From an uncultured Collinsella sp. (GTDB lineage: Bacteria; Actinomycetota; Coriobacteriia; Coriobacteriales; Coriobacteriaceae): a stretch of 15,918 nucleotides of DNA. The stretch lies in contig CABUBY010000030.1 of assembly GCA_902489955.1 (NCBI GenBank), positions 1 to 15,918 on the forward strand, in the 5' to 3' direction. Below, piece by piece: positions 7,393 to 14,305 of this stretch; positions within the stretch are counted from its first letter, which is position 1; each line of letters starts with the position of its first letter. Made by a program: the position numbers and the translations under genes. The notes under the pieces were generated by a model. That model saw nothing but the letters and a program-made list of their open reading frames with translations. It did no database searches and was not told the DNA's origin.

Positions 7393-9218
7393 TCCAGGTT
7401 CCTCCCTCCGCGGAACGCGCCAAAGCCAAAGTGGTCGCAACGCAGGCAGCGGCTTGCCTCCTGGCGTGCCTCCTCCTCGGTAAGGCCCTGCTCGACCAGA
7501 TTCCAATCGTGGATGCGCTCGCCGGCCTCGCGCTCGCCCAGCTCGCAGCGGCCGCACTCGTGCTTGCCCTTAAACTGCACGGTCGGCAGCTCAACGTCGA
7601 GCTTGATCTTGTGGTCAAAGCCCAGGTAGCGGTCGATGTTTGCCGAAGCAACGCGGCCGGCGTTGATCGCCCGGATGACGGTGGCGGGACCGGTCTGGCA
7701 GTCACCGCCGCTAAAGAGGCCATCGAAGTCGGGCACGGCGCCATCCGAATCGGTGACGATGCGACCCCACTTGCAGGCGATGCCCATGTCCTCAAACGGC
7801 TTGGAATCGATGTCCTGGCCAATGGCCACAAACACGCGCTCGCAGGGAATGACGCGCTCGGGCGTGGCTGCGGCACGCGGAGCCGGACGTCCACGGCGGG
7901 GCTCGCCGATAATCTGCGGCTGCACGCACAGGCCACTCACGCGACCGTCCTCGCCCGTCTCGATAGCGAGCGGTGCGGTGAGCTCAAGAACCTCGCAGCC
8001 CTCGGCCTGGGCGCCGGCAATCTCGGCATCCTGCGCCGTCATGTCGCAGATGCGACGGCGGTAGACGATGCTTACCTTTTCGGCACCGCAGCGCACGGCA
8101 GAGCGTGCCACGTCCATGGCCACATTGCCGCCGCCGATGACGCACACGCGCTGGCCGCTCAGGTCGGGCAGTTCGTCGTCGCCGATGGCACGCAGCATCT
8201 TGACGGCCGACTCCACGCCGGGCGCCTCTTCGCCCGGAAGGCCGAGCTTCTTATCGCTGTGGGCGCCAATGGCCAGGTAGACGGCATCGAACTCGTCGCG
8301 CAGGCGGGCAAGCTCCTCGCCGTTGACGGAGTGGTCGAGCTCAACGTCGATGCCGGCGCTCAAGATCCAGTCGATCTCGGCCTGCAGGCGCTCGCGCGGC
8401 AGACGATAGCTGGGGATGCCATAGCGCAGCATGCCGCCCAGGTGGTGGCGCTGCTCAAAGATGGTCACCTTATGGCCCATCACGGCCAGGTAGTAGGCGC
8501 AGGAAAGGCCGGCCGGGCCGCCGCCGATCACGGCGACGCGCTTGCCGGTGTTGTCCACTACATGCGGCTTGTGGTCGTTGAGGTCACTGTGCTCGACGGC
8601 AAAACGCTTGAGGGCGAGGATGTTCATGGGGTCGTCGACCATGCCACGGCGGCAGTGCATCTCGCAGGGATGCTCGCACACCAGGCCGCAGACGAGCGGC
8701 AGCGGATTGTTCTTGCGGATGACCTTGACGGCGTCGGCATAGCGGCCGGCCTCGACCAGCGAAATGTACCCGGGAATGTCGACGTGCGCCGGGCAGCCCG
8801 AAACGCACGGGACGCGGGCCTCGCGGTCAAAGCCGCAGGAGTGCTCGCGGATGTGATGCTCAAAATCGTCGCGGAAGCCGCGAATGGCCGTGAGTGCCAT
8901 GGCGCCAGCTTCGTAGCCGATGGCGCAGTCGCTCGAAAGGTAGATGGTGCGGGCGGTGCGCTCAATCAAGTTGAGCGTGGACTCGTCGGCGCGGCCCTCG
9001 AGCACATCGGCGAGCAGGTCGCTCAGCGCGCTCAGGCCCACGCGGCAGGGCGTGCACTTGCCGCAGCTCTGCGTCGAACACAGGTTGACGAGCGCTGCCG
9101 TAAACTCCACGGGACACGGGGCGAGCGAGCTCACCGCCAGACGACGTCCGAGCGCATCGTGCAGGTCGTCCATGACGGCCTGAGCGTGGCTGCGTTCCAT
9201 TACATGCAGTCGAGCCAT
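7386..9218 (-). CDS. NuoF-fragment/GltD-like NAD(P)H flavoprotein
   Basis: This 610-residue protein is probably the electron-input partner of HydA. Residues about 45-100 match the [4Fe-4S] end domain of NuoF/HydB (SCGKCTPCRVG: C52, C55, C58, plus C98). The FMN/NADH-binding Rossmann and SLBB parts of NuoF are missing. From about 130 on it is GltD-like. A double-cluster domain comes first (C138, C142, then C177/181/185/189), followed by an FAD site (IGGGPAG, 231-237), an NAD(P) site (IGGGNVAMD, 361-369) with YRRR after it, and the FAD-closing GGD near 504-506. Two further Cys pairs (CGRC near 555-558, CLRC near 591-594) end the chain. The YRR motif hints at NADPH (inference). The ATG at 9218 has GAGGGG six bases upstream. 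It is first in the cluster. Confidence 0.9.
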   Translation of the reverse strand: MARLHVMERSHAQAVMDDLHDALGRRLAVSSLAPCPVEFTAALVNLCSTQSCGKCTPCRVGLSALSDLLADVLEGRADESTLNLIERTARTIYLSSDCAIGYEAGAMALTAIRGFRDDFEHHIREHSCGFDREARVPCVSGCPAHVDIPGYISLVEAGRYADAVKVIRKNNPLPLVCGLVCEHPCEMHCRRGMVDDPMNILALKRFAVEHSDLNDHKPHVVDNTGKRVAVIGGGPAGLSCAYYLAVMGHKVTIFEQRHHLGGMLRYGIPSYRLPRERLQAEIDWILSAGIDVELDHSVNGEELARLRDEFDAVYLAIGAHSDKKLGLPGEEAPGVESAVKMLRAIGDDELPDLSGQRVCVIGGGNVAMDVARSAVRCGAEKVSIVYRRRICDMTAQDAEIAGAQAEGCEVLELTAPLAIETGEDGRVSGLCVQPQIIGEPRRGRPAPRAAATPERVIPCERVFVAIGQDIDSKPFEDMGIACKWGRIVTDSDGAVPDFDGLFSGGDCQTGPATVIRAINAGRVASANIDRYLGFDHKIKLDVELPTVQFKGKHECGRCELGEREAGERIHDWNLVEQGLTEEEARQEASRCLRCDHFGFGAFRGGRNLEW

Positions 9219-9405
9219 AAGATCCCCTCTCACATGGCAGCCCGGAGGCGAGGCCGGGCGAAATTGCTACACGCACAACACTGACCTAAAAAGTTGTTAG
9301 GTCTCCACGCAGTTCGGCAGGCGGCATGAAATGTCACCCTCAGCGGTGAAATAGAACATTACCGCAGATAAATGCCATATTTGATAAAACGCGTTACCAA
9401 ATGAC
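9219..9405 (-). promoter_or_regulatory. Upstream region of hydrogenase genes with inverted repeats
   Basis: The likely promoter and leader of the hydrogenase genes lies here. It holds three inverted repeats: GACCTAA/TTAGGTC at 9283-9289 and 9297-9303 (perfect 7 bp, 7-nt spacer); GCGGT/ACCGC at 9343-9347 and 9361-9365 (13-nt spacer); and GCCCGG/CCGGGC at 9240-9245 and 9254-9259, close to the start codon. The first two are candidate operators and the last a leader hairpin. I could not fix a convincing -35/-10 pair, and none of the repeats matches a Rex or FNR consensus well. Confidence 0.4.
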
Positions 9406-9441
9406 AATGCCCCGTCCACGCAATCACGTGGACGGGGCATT
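9406..9441 (-). terminator. Hairpin terminator after the GH4 gene
   Basis: Perfect 15-bp arms at 9406-9420 and 9427-9441 (AATGCCCCGTCCACG and its complement) enclose a 6-nt loop, 34 bp past the stop of the GH4 gene. On the minus strand the stem is followed by GTCATTT, a weak T-rich run, so termination is likely but not textbook. It separates the PTS operon from the hydrogenase promoter region. Confidence 0.8.
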
Positions 9442-9474
9442 GCTCAAGGTATGCGGCCAGCGACCCTGTTGCTT

Positions 9475-10857
9475 TTACTTAAGCTCAGGCCAGTAACCCT
9501 TGTTGGCCTCGATCATGTCGTCGAGAACCTCCTTGGCGACCTTCATCGAAGGCACGGTCTTGTTGAGCGTAAAGGCCTTAAGTGCCTTCTCGTACGAACC
9601 CTCGATCGTAGCCTCGACCACAAGCTTCTCGGAGTTCAGCTGCTGCATCATGAGGCCCTGCTGGAACAGAGGAATGTTGTCGCGGCTGATGACCTCGGGG
9701 CCGTTCTTGCCAATGTAGGCAGGCAGCTCGACCATGGCGTCGTAGGGCATGTTGGGGATAGCGCCCTTGTTCTCGCAAATGACCAGGAAGCGCTGCTTGG
9801 TGTCGTTCTTCAGAGCGATAGCCAGGTCGGCAATCCAGTCGCCGTGGCTGCCCGCATAGAACGTGCTCTCGTCGATCTCGCCCGTCTTCTCGTAGTGATC
9901 GATACCATCAAAGAGGTTCTTCTCGCGCGTCTCCTCGACCTCGTTAGCACGGGTGCGCTCGGGGTTGGAATGCTCGACGAACTCCTTCTGCTGCAGGTAG
10001 TAGTTCAGATACGTGTTGGGCAGGTACTCCGGGAAGCACTCCATGATCTCGTACTCGCCCTTCCAGACGTAGTACCAGCTGCCCTTGGTGTGGCGGTTCT
10101 GCTCGGGATGCTCGTCGGTGGCCTCCTCGGGCTTCTTTGCCATGAGCGAGCCCATGCCCTTGAGGTAGGAATCGGGCAGCAGAATCTCGTGCTCCTTGAT
10201 GTACTCGCGCAGCTGCGGGAGCACCTCCTCGCCCTTGTGGCGAATCGAGGTGAACCAGCCAAAGTGGTTAAGGCCAAAGTAATCGTACTCGACATCCTTC
10301 TTGTCGATATCGAGCGCGGCGCAAACCACGTCGATGATCGCGATCGGCATGTCGCAGATGTTGATGATGCGAGCGTTGGGACGCAGCACGCGGCAGCCCT
10401 CGGAAACGATGGCGGCAGGGTTGGAGTAGTTGAGAATCCAGTAGTCCTTCTTGGCGTACTTCTCAACGTCATCGATCAGCTCGACCATGGGGAAGATGGT
10501 GCGCATGCCGTAGGCAAGGCCGCCGCAGCCGCAAGTCTCCTGACCAACGCAGCCGTGACGCAGCGGAATCTTCTCGTCCTGCTCGCGCATGGCATAGCCG
10601 CCCACGCGCATCTGGGCAAACACGAAGCTGGCATCCGTAAAGGCAGTCTCTTTGTCGGTGGTCACCGTGAGCTTGATGTCCAGGCCGAGGTCCTCGTGCA
10701 AAATCCAGTCCACGAGCACGCCGATCTTGCGCTGGCGCTCCTCGTTGATGTCGTACAGACGAATCTCGTCAACGTCGAGCTCGTCCTTGCGCAGAGCGAT
10801 GGACTTGACGATGCCGGGGGTAAAGGTGGATCCGCCACCACACAGAGTAATGATCAT
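9475..10857 (-). CDS. GH4 6-phospho-alpha-glucosidase (NAD+/Mn2+ dependent)
   Basis: This 460-residue cytoplasmic enzyme hydrolyses 6-phospho-alpha-glucosides such as maltose-6'-phosphate. GH4 enzymes use NAD+ and Mn2+ in a transient oxidation-elimination mechanism. The N-terminal dinucleotide site is GGGSTFTPG (7-15). The metal site includes C168 and H198 (GLNHFGW). The motif C168-D-M-P171 is the GH4 signature for alpha-glucosides, where beta-specific relatives have CN(V/I)P. Overall length is normal for the MalH/GlvA/AglB type. The ATG at 10857 follows AAGGAG at nine bases and lies three bases after the EIICB stop, so the two are cotranslated. Context with the EIICB supports its role on PTS-delivered phospho-sugars. 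Which disaccharide is used (maltose, a sucrose isomer or another) is not readable. Confidence 0.95.
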   Translation of the reverse strand: MIITLCGGGSTFTPGIVKSIALRKDELDVDEIRLYDINEERQRKIGVLVDWILHEDLGLDIKLTVTTDKETAFTDASFVFAQMRVGGYAMREQDEKIPLRHGCVGQETCGCGGLAYGMRTIFPMVELIDDVEKYAKKDYWILNYSNPAAIVSEGCRVLRPNARIINICDMPIAIIDVVCAALDIDKKDVEYDYFGLNHFGWFTSIRHKGEEVLPQLREYIKEHEILLPDSYLKGMGSLMAKKPEEATDEHPEQNRHTKGSWYYVWKGEYEIMECFPEYLPNTYLNYYLQQKEFVEHSNPERTRANEVEETREKNLFDGIDHYEKTGEIDESTFYAGSHGDWIADLAIALKNDTKQRFLVICENKGAIPNMPYDAMVELPAYIGKNGPEVISRDNIPLFQQGLMMQQLNSEKLVVEATIEGSYEKALKAFTLNKTVPSMKVAKEVLDDMIEANKGYWPELK

Positions 10858-10860
10858 TGT

Positions 10861-12477
10861 TTACTGCTCCTTCTCAATTGCGTTTTCGACCTTGTCGCGC
10901 ATCTCGGCGACCTTCATGCCAAAGATGATCTGGATATTATTGCCGTTGCGGTTGATGCCGCTGTTGGGCACGTGGTTGATGAGGTCCTCATTGATGAGGT
11001 CCGGGTTCTTAACGTTCACGCGGAGACGCGTAAAGCAGTTCTCGAGCTCCTCGATGTTGTCCTTGCCACCAAGACCTGCGACCAGGTCGGCAATACCTGC
11101 ATCGACGCCCTCTGCGGGAGCTGCGGCAACAGCGCCCTGCTTCACCGCGACAGACGCGGCGGCCTCGCCCTCGGCAACGGACTCCGCGAGCTCGGACTCC
11201 TCCTCGCGACCAGGCGTGTGGAGGTTGAGCTTCTTGATGAGGAAGGTGAAGAGGAAGAAGTACAGAGCGGCGTTGACGACTCCAAGCACCAGCATAACCG
11301 GCCAGTTGGTCTTGTCGACACCGAGGACCAGGTTGGAAACCACGATGTTGATGATGCCGCCTGCAGTCGAAGCGGGCACGGAGAGGACCTTGAGCAGGAC
11401 CAGGAAGATACCGGAAAGAACCGAGTGAACAACAAAGAGCACGGGAGCGGCAAAGACAAAGAGGAAGTCCATGGGCTCGGTGACACAGGAGAGCACGGCG
11501 GTGATGATCAGCGGGATGATAACGGCCTTGGTCTTATCCTTGTTCCCCTTGTAAGCGGTGAAGATAAAGGCGAGACCGATACCGATGTAGGGCCACAGGT
11601 TGTTGAAGGTGTAGCTGTTGAAGTAGGTGCTATCGGAGAAGGGCTGGCCCGTCATTGCCATCTCGGCGACACGGATAGGATAGGCACCGGCGATAACCTG
11701 ATCGCCCAGCGTAAGGGTGCCGCCCACATCGGAGAACTGGAACGGGGTGTAGATGAGGTGGTGCAGACCGGTGGGAACGAGCAGCTTGTTGAGCATGCCG
11801 TAGATAAACAGACCGATGTTGCCCGACTCCTTAATGATGCCGGCAACGGAGGAGATGGCACCCTGAACCGGAGGCCAAACGATGCAGAAGCCAGCGCCCA
11901 TGATCCAGGAAATGATGATCATGATCAGGAACGGGAAGCGAACGCCCGAGAACATCGAAAGGGCAATGGGGAACTGCTTGTTCGAGTACTTGTTGAACAC
12001 GGCACCGGTGATGCAACCAAGGATGATGCCGCCAAACACGCCGGTATCGAGCACCTGGATGCCCATAACGGTGGCCTGGCCGGTTCCGGTAAGACCGAGC
12101 ATGCCGCTCGCATCGGCAAGAGAGCCGGTGGCGTTGAGCACGATGTTGTTAGCCTGCAGGAACAGGAAGAACGACATCAGGGCGATCAGCGAAGCATGGC
12201 CCTTGTTCTTCTTTGCCATGGCGCCGGCGATGCCCACGCAGAACAGAATCGAGAGGTTGTTGATGATAAACATCAGCGACTGATAGACAACGGCGCCCAC
12301 AAGCTGGAACGGACCGGAGCCCAGTACGGGGACCAAAGCGCAGATGGTCTTGTTGGTCAGAATGATGCCCACGATGAGCAGGATGCCGGCAACCGAGAGA
12401 TACATCATCGGCTGGACGATCGACTTCGCGAACACCTCCAACGGCGCTTTGAAATTGAACTTCTTTTTTGCGGTCAT
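10861..12477 (-). CDS. Alpha-glucoside-type PTS EIICB permease
   Basis: This 538-residue membrane transporter imports and phosphorylates the sugar. The EIIC domain (about 1-415) has about ten hydrophobic segments, LVPTGLHHLIYTPF around 233-246, and the conserved TEPMDFLF near 333-340. An Ala/Glu-rich linker (about 420-460) leads to EIIB, whose phosphorylated cysteine is C481 in NCFTRLRV. No EIIA domain is attached; phosphate should come from the separate EIIA encoded at the head of the operon. The glucose/maltose-superfamily EIIC and the GH4 gene immediately downstream suggest an alpha-glucoside substrate. The ATG at 12477 is chosen because GGGGAG lies seven bases upstream; an upstream TTG at 12504 has no such site. 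About 100 bases separate it from the antiterminator gene, with no obvious terminator or promoter. Confidence 0.93.
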   Translation of the reverse strand: MTAKKKFNFKAPLEVFAKSIVQPMMYLSVAGILLIVGIILTNKTICALVPVLGSGPFQLVGAVVYQSLMFIINNLSILFCVGIAGAMAKKNKGHASLIALMSFFLFLQANNIVLNATGSLADASGMLGLTGTGQATVMGIQVLDTGVFGGIILGCITGAVFNKYSNKQFPIALSMFSGVRFPFLIMIIISWIMGAGFCIVWPPVQGAISSVAGIIKESGNIGLFIYGMLNKLLVPTGLHHLIYTPFQFSDVGGTLTLGDQVIAGAYPIRVAEMAMTGQPFSDSTYFNSYTFNNLWPYIGIGLAFIFTAYKGNKDKTKAVIIPLIITAVLSCVTEPMDFLFVFAAPVLFVVHSVLSGIFLVLLKVLSVPASTAGGIINIVVSNLVLGVDKTNWPVMLVLGVVNAALYFFLFTFLIKKLNLHTPGREEESELAESVAEGEAAASVAVKQGAVAAAPAEGVDAGIADLVAGLGGKDNIEELENCFTRLRVNVKNPDLINEDLINHVPNSGINRNGNNIQIIFGMKVAEMRDKVENAIEKEQ

Positions 12478-12576
12478 AGCGGTACTCCCCTTCCTTTTCC
12501 GCAAATTAAGACAGATGTGCCCTGGGCAAGACCGTAAGCCCTGCCTTATATCAATCGATGTGTGGACACGTTATGC

Positions 12577-13443
12577 CTAGAGACCAGGTTCTCCAAGCAG
12601 GTTAACAATGTGATATGCGAGATAACTCTTCTCGGCATCGGTAACGACAACGTTATAGGTAGACGACAAGTGGGCGGCTATGGCGTCCGCGCACGAGAAT
12701 GCGCACGGATACGCCGTTTCATCAATTCGGAACAGCGCGTCTCCGTTGATTTGCCCGGCCGTAGGATCGAGCGCTCGCTGCGCGAAAAACTGCAGGTGAC
12801 GAACGAAGCGTTCGTAAGGCAGCGAGGTGTCGTCGAGGGTCGTAGCATAGCGCTCGGAAACAATCGCGAGCACGTCGCGAACAAGCTGGACCGAAACAAT
12901 CAGGCGGTCAGAGCGCTGCGGCATGGTGGCGTTGACGATATGCAAGGTAATGAAACCCTGCTCTTCTTCGCTCATCTGGATGCCCATATACTCCTTGATA
13001 ATCTGCAGCGCACGGCCCGCAAGCGCATACTCCTTGCGATAGAACTGCTGGATCTCGAGCAGCAACGGATTCTCACAGGGGACGCCCTTGCGCTCGCGCT
13101 CCAAAGCAAGGCTGATATGGTCTGCGAGAGCAATGAGAATCTTATCGTTGATGTCGACATTGAGCTCTCGACGAAGCATCTGAACGATTTCCTCGGAAAT
13201 CACGAGGTTGACGGTGGGGATGGACTCCAAAAGATGTGCCAAGCGGTCAATCGTACGCGAATCCTGAGAAGTTCCCTCCTGCAACGCGTAGGTCTTTTCG
13301 ATCGACGCCTCGTCGATGGCATCGCCGGCATGACAGCCAAAGCAGAGACCTCGACCGATGACGATGAGCTCGGAGCCATCGTCCGAAGTGACCATTGCGA
13401 CGTTGTTGTTAAAAACTCGCTTGATAACCACGGTACCCACCAC
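12577..13443 (-). CDS. BglG/LicT-family transcription antiterminator
   Basis: This RNA-binding regulator has 288 residues from the GTG at 13443. It has an N-terminal CAT domain (about 5-60, IKRVFNNNVAMV) that would bind a leader RNA hairpin. Two PRD domains follow, with all four conserved phosphorylatable histidines visible: H109 and H168 in PRD1, H216 and H278 in PRD2. Phosphorylation by PTS components normally sets dimerisation and activity. A second GTG at 13431 gives MVIKRVFNNNV, closer to usual CAT starts, and is preceded by a GGTGGG run; I cannot decide between them. The gene starts six bases after the EIIA stop and so is part of the operon it probably controls. The likely target is the RAT-like hairpin at 14043-14074. 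Confidence 0.93.
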   Translation of the reverse strand: MVGTVVIKRVFNNNVAMVTSDDGSELIVIGRGLCFGCHAGDAIDEASIEKTYALQEGTSQDSRTIDRLAHLLESIPTVNLVISEEIVQMLRRELNVDINDKILIALADHISLALERERKGVPCENPLLLEIQQFYRKEYALAGRALQIIKEYMGIQMSEEEQGFITLHIVNATMPQRSDRLIVSVQLVRDVLAIVSERYATTLDDTSLPYERFVRHLQFFAQRALDPTAGQINGDALFRIDETAYPCAFSCADAIAAHLSSTYNVVVTDAEKSYLAYHIVNLLGEPGL

Positions 13444-13449
13444 AAGAAT

Positions 13450-13962
13450 TTACTCGGAAAGCCAGACGACAGGCTCTTTAACAGCAACAGGGCCGGAAGC
13501 ATGCTCACGAAGAGTCGAGTTCTCCGAACGCTCGCACACGATAACGAAGACCGTGGGATCGAAGCCGGCAGCGCGAACCGCGTCGAAATCGACCTCAACG
13601 AGGGGCTGGCCCGCGTCGACATGGTCACCCTGGGCAACAAGCGCATGGAAGCCCTTGCCCTCAAGTTTAACAGTGTCGATTCCGATGTGCAGCATCACCT
13701 GAGCAGAGCTGTCGTCGGACATAATGCCCAGCGCGTGCTCAGTCGGAAACAGCGCCGCGACGGTGCCGGAAACAGGAGCGCACACCGTTCCCTCTTGGGG
13801 AACCACGGCAACGCCATCGCCCACTGCACGGCTGCTAAAAGCGGGGTCATTGGTTTTTTCTAGATTAACAAGCTCGCCGGAAACAGGGGCGAGGATTTCG
13901 AACTCGGAAGCTGCAGTCGCCTGCTTATCCGAGCCGCCCATAAGGCGAGAAAAGAAACCCAT
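13450..13962 (-). CDS. PTS glucose-type EIIA protein
   Basis: This 170-residue cytoplasmic phosphocarrier passes phosphate from HPr to the EIIB of the downstream permease. It has the Crr/EIIA-Glc fold pattern: EILAPVSGELV (22-32), GDGVAVVPQEG (48-58), H76 in TEHALGI, and the phospho-accepting H92 in HIGIDTVKLEGKGF. An N-terminal stretch MGFFSRLMGG resembles the amphipathic tail of EIIA-Glc that touches the membrane. The ATG at 13962 is chosen because AAGGGA lies about nine bases upstream. An ATG at 13980 is also in frame but has no Shine-Dalgarno and would absorb that site. As first gene of the operon it may also supply phosphate for control of the antiterminator (inference). Confidence 0.93.
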   Translation of the reverse strand: MGFFSRLMGGSDKQATAASEFEILAPVSGELVNLEKTNDPAFSSRAVGDGVAVVPQEGTVCAPVSGTVAALFPTEHALGIMSDDSSAQVMLHIGIDTVKLEGKGFHALVAQGDHVDAGQPLVEVDFDAVRAAGFDPTVFVIVCERSENSTLREHASGPVAVKEPVVWLSE

Positions 13963-13987
13963 GGTGGCATGTCCCTTCATAAATATA

Positions 13988-14099
13988 GCCCAACCAAAAT
14001 CAAGCGAATGCGTCCATAGAGACACACCCGTTCAAAGACTATGGTTAGGCCCACGTCCGAGGGACTCGGTAACCTTCCGCATTTCTTTTTACGGAGGTT
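13988..14099 (-). promoter_or_regulatory. PTS operon leader with RAT-like competing hairpins
   Basis: Three structures can form in the minus-strand RNA. Hairpin A pairs 14092-14099 with 14071-14079 with a one-base bulge. Hairpin B spans 14074-14043, with outer GGTTA/TAACC and inner CCGAG/CTCGG. Its edges, GGTTACCG and GGGCCTAACC, resemble the RAT sites bound by BglG/LicT proteins, as I recall them. Hairpin C pairs GCCTAACC (14050-14043) with GGTTGGGC (13995-13988) using one G-U pair, and is followed by the U-rich run TATATTTAT. A and B share bases, as do B and C, so they exclude one another. This fits antitermination control by the antiterminator encoded two genes on. The long loop of C makes it an atypical terminator. 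Confidence 0.55.
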
Positions 14100-14127
14100 A
14101 TTGTAGACAAGCCCAAAGCCAGAACAA
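14100..14127 (-). promoter_or_regulatory. Sigma-70-type promoter of the PTS operon
   Basis: On the minus strand TTGTTC (14127-14122) and TACAAT (14105-14100) are separated by 16 bases, close to -35 and -10 consensus. Transcription would begin near 14093, exactly where the first leader hairpin starts, leaving a leader of about 130 nt before EIIA. Two upstream copies of AATACCG, around 14144-14150 and 14166-14172, may be activator sites (inference). Confidence 0.6.
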
Positions 14128-14174
14128 TCATTATGACCGGTGAGCGGTATTTTTTCTTCGATAAACGGTATTTT

Positions 14175-14292
14175 GGCGGCACTTAGGGACGTTCCTTTCC
14201 CGCCGGCACCCAGAGGCACTCCTAGCTCTGGTGCATTGGGGACAGGTTTGTTTGCACCAGGTTGGTGCAGATTAACCTAGCCCCATTGCACC
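14175..14292. repeat. Composite palindromic repeat, includes copy of 2650 arm
   Basis: Bases 14177-14197 are identical to 2650-2670 (core CACTTAGGGACGTTCCTT), and both are followed four bases later by GCCGGC. Next comes a CCAGAG/CTCTGG hairpin (14210-14215, 14226-14231). Last is a nested palindrome at 14231-14292. Its outer arms are GGTGCATTGGGG and CCCCATTGCACC (11 of 12 pair), then AGGTT/AACCT, then TGCACC/GGTGCA around a 5-nt loop. It starts 14 bases past the stop of the EFR1 gene and could end or protect that transcript. No transposase is nearby. It looks like a REP/MITE-type dispersed element. Confidence 0.75.
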
Positions 14293-14305
14293 AATTTCGT
14301 ATGCG

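Noticed and set aside
7431..9284. A 617-codon plus frame opposite the flavoprotein gene
   Set aside because: Its composition (Ala/His/Asp/Val repeats) is that of an antisense shadow, and the minus frame carries complete Fe-S, FAD and NAD(P) motifs.
9343..9365. A Rex or FNR binding site upstream of the hydrogenase genes
   Set aside because: The half-sites do not match the TTGTGA/TCACAA or TTGAT/ATCAA consensus, so only a generic inverted repeat can be claimed.
9451..12537. A 1028-codon open frame on plus, antisense to the GH4 and EIICB genes
   Set aside because: It lies opposite two unmistakable enzymes in GC-rich DNA, where the mirrored frame rarely meets stops. Its Leu/His/Val/Asp-rich translation has no domain and no ribosome-binding site.
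12562..13863. A 433-codon plus frame opposite the antiterminator and EIIA genes
   Set aside because: There are no motifs, while the minus frames show conserved PRD and EIIA histidines.
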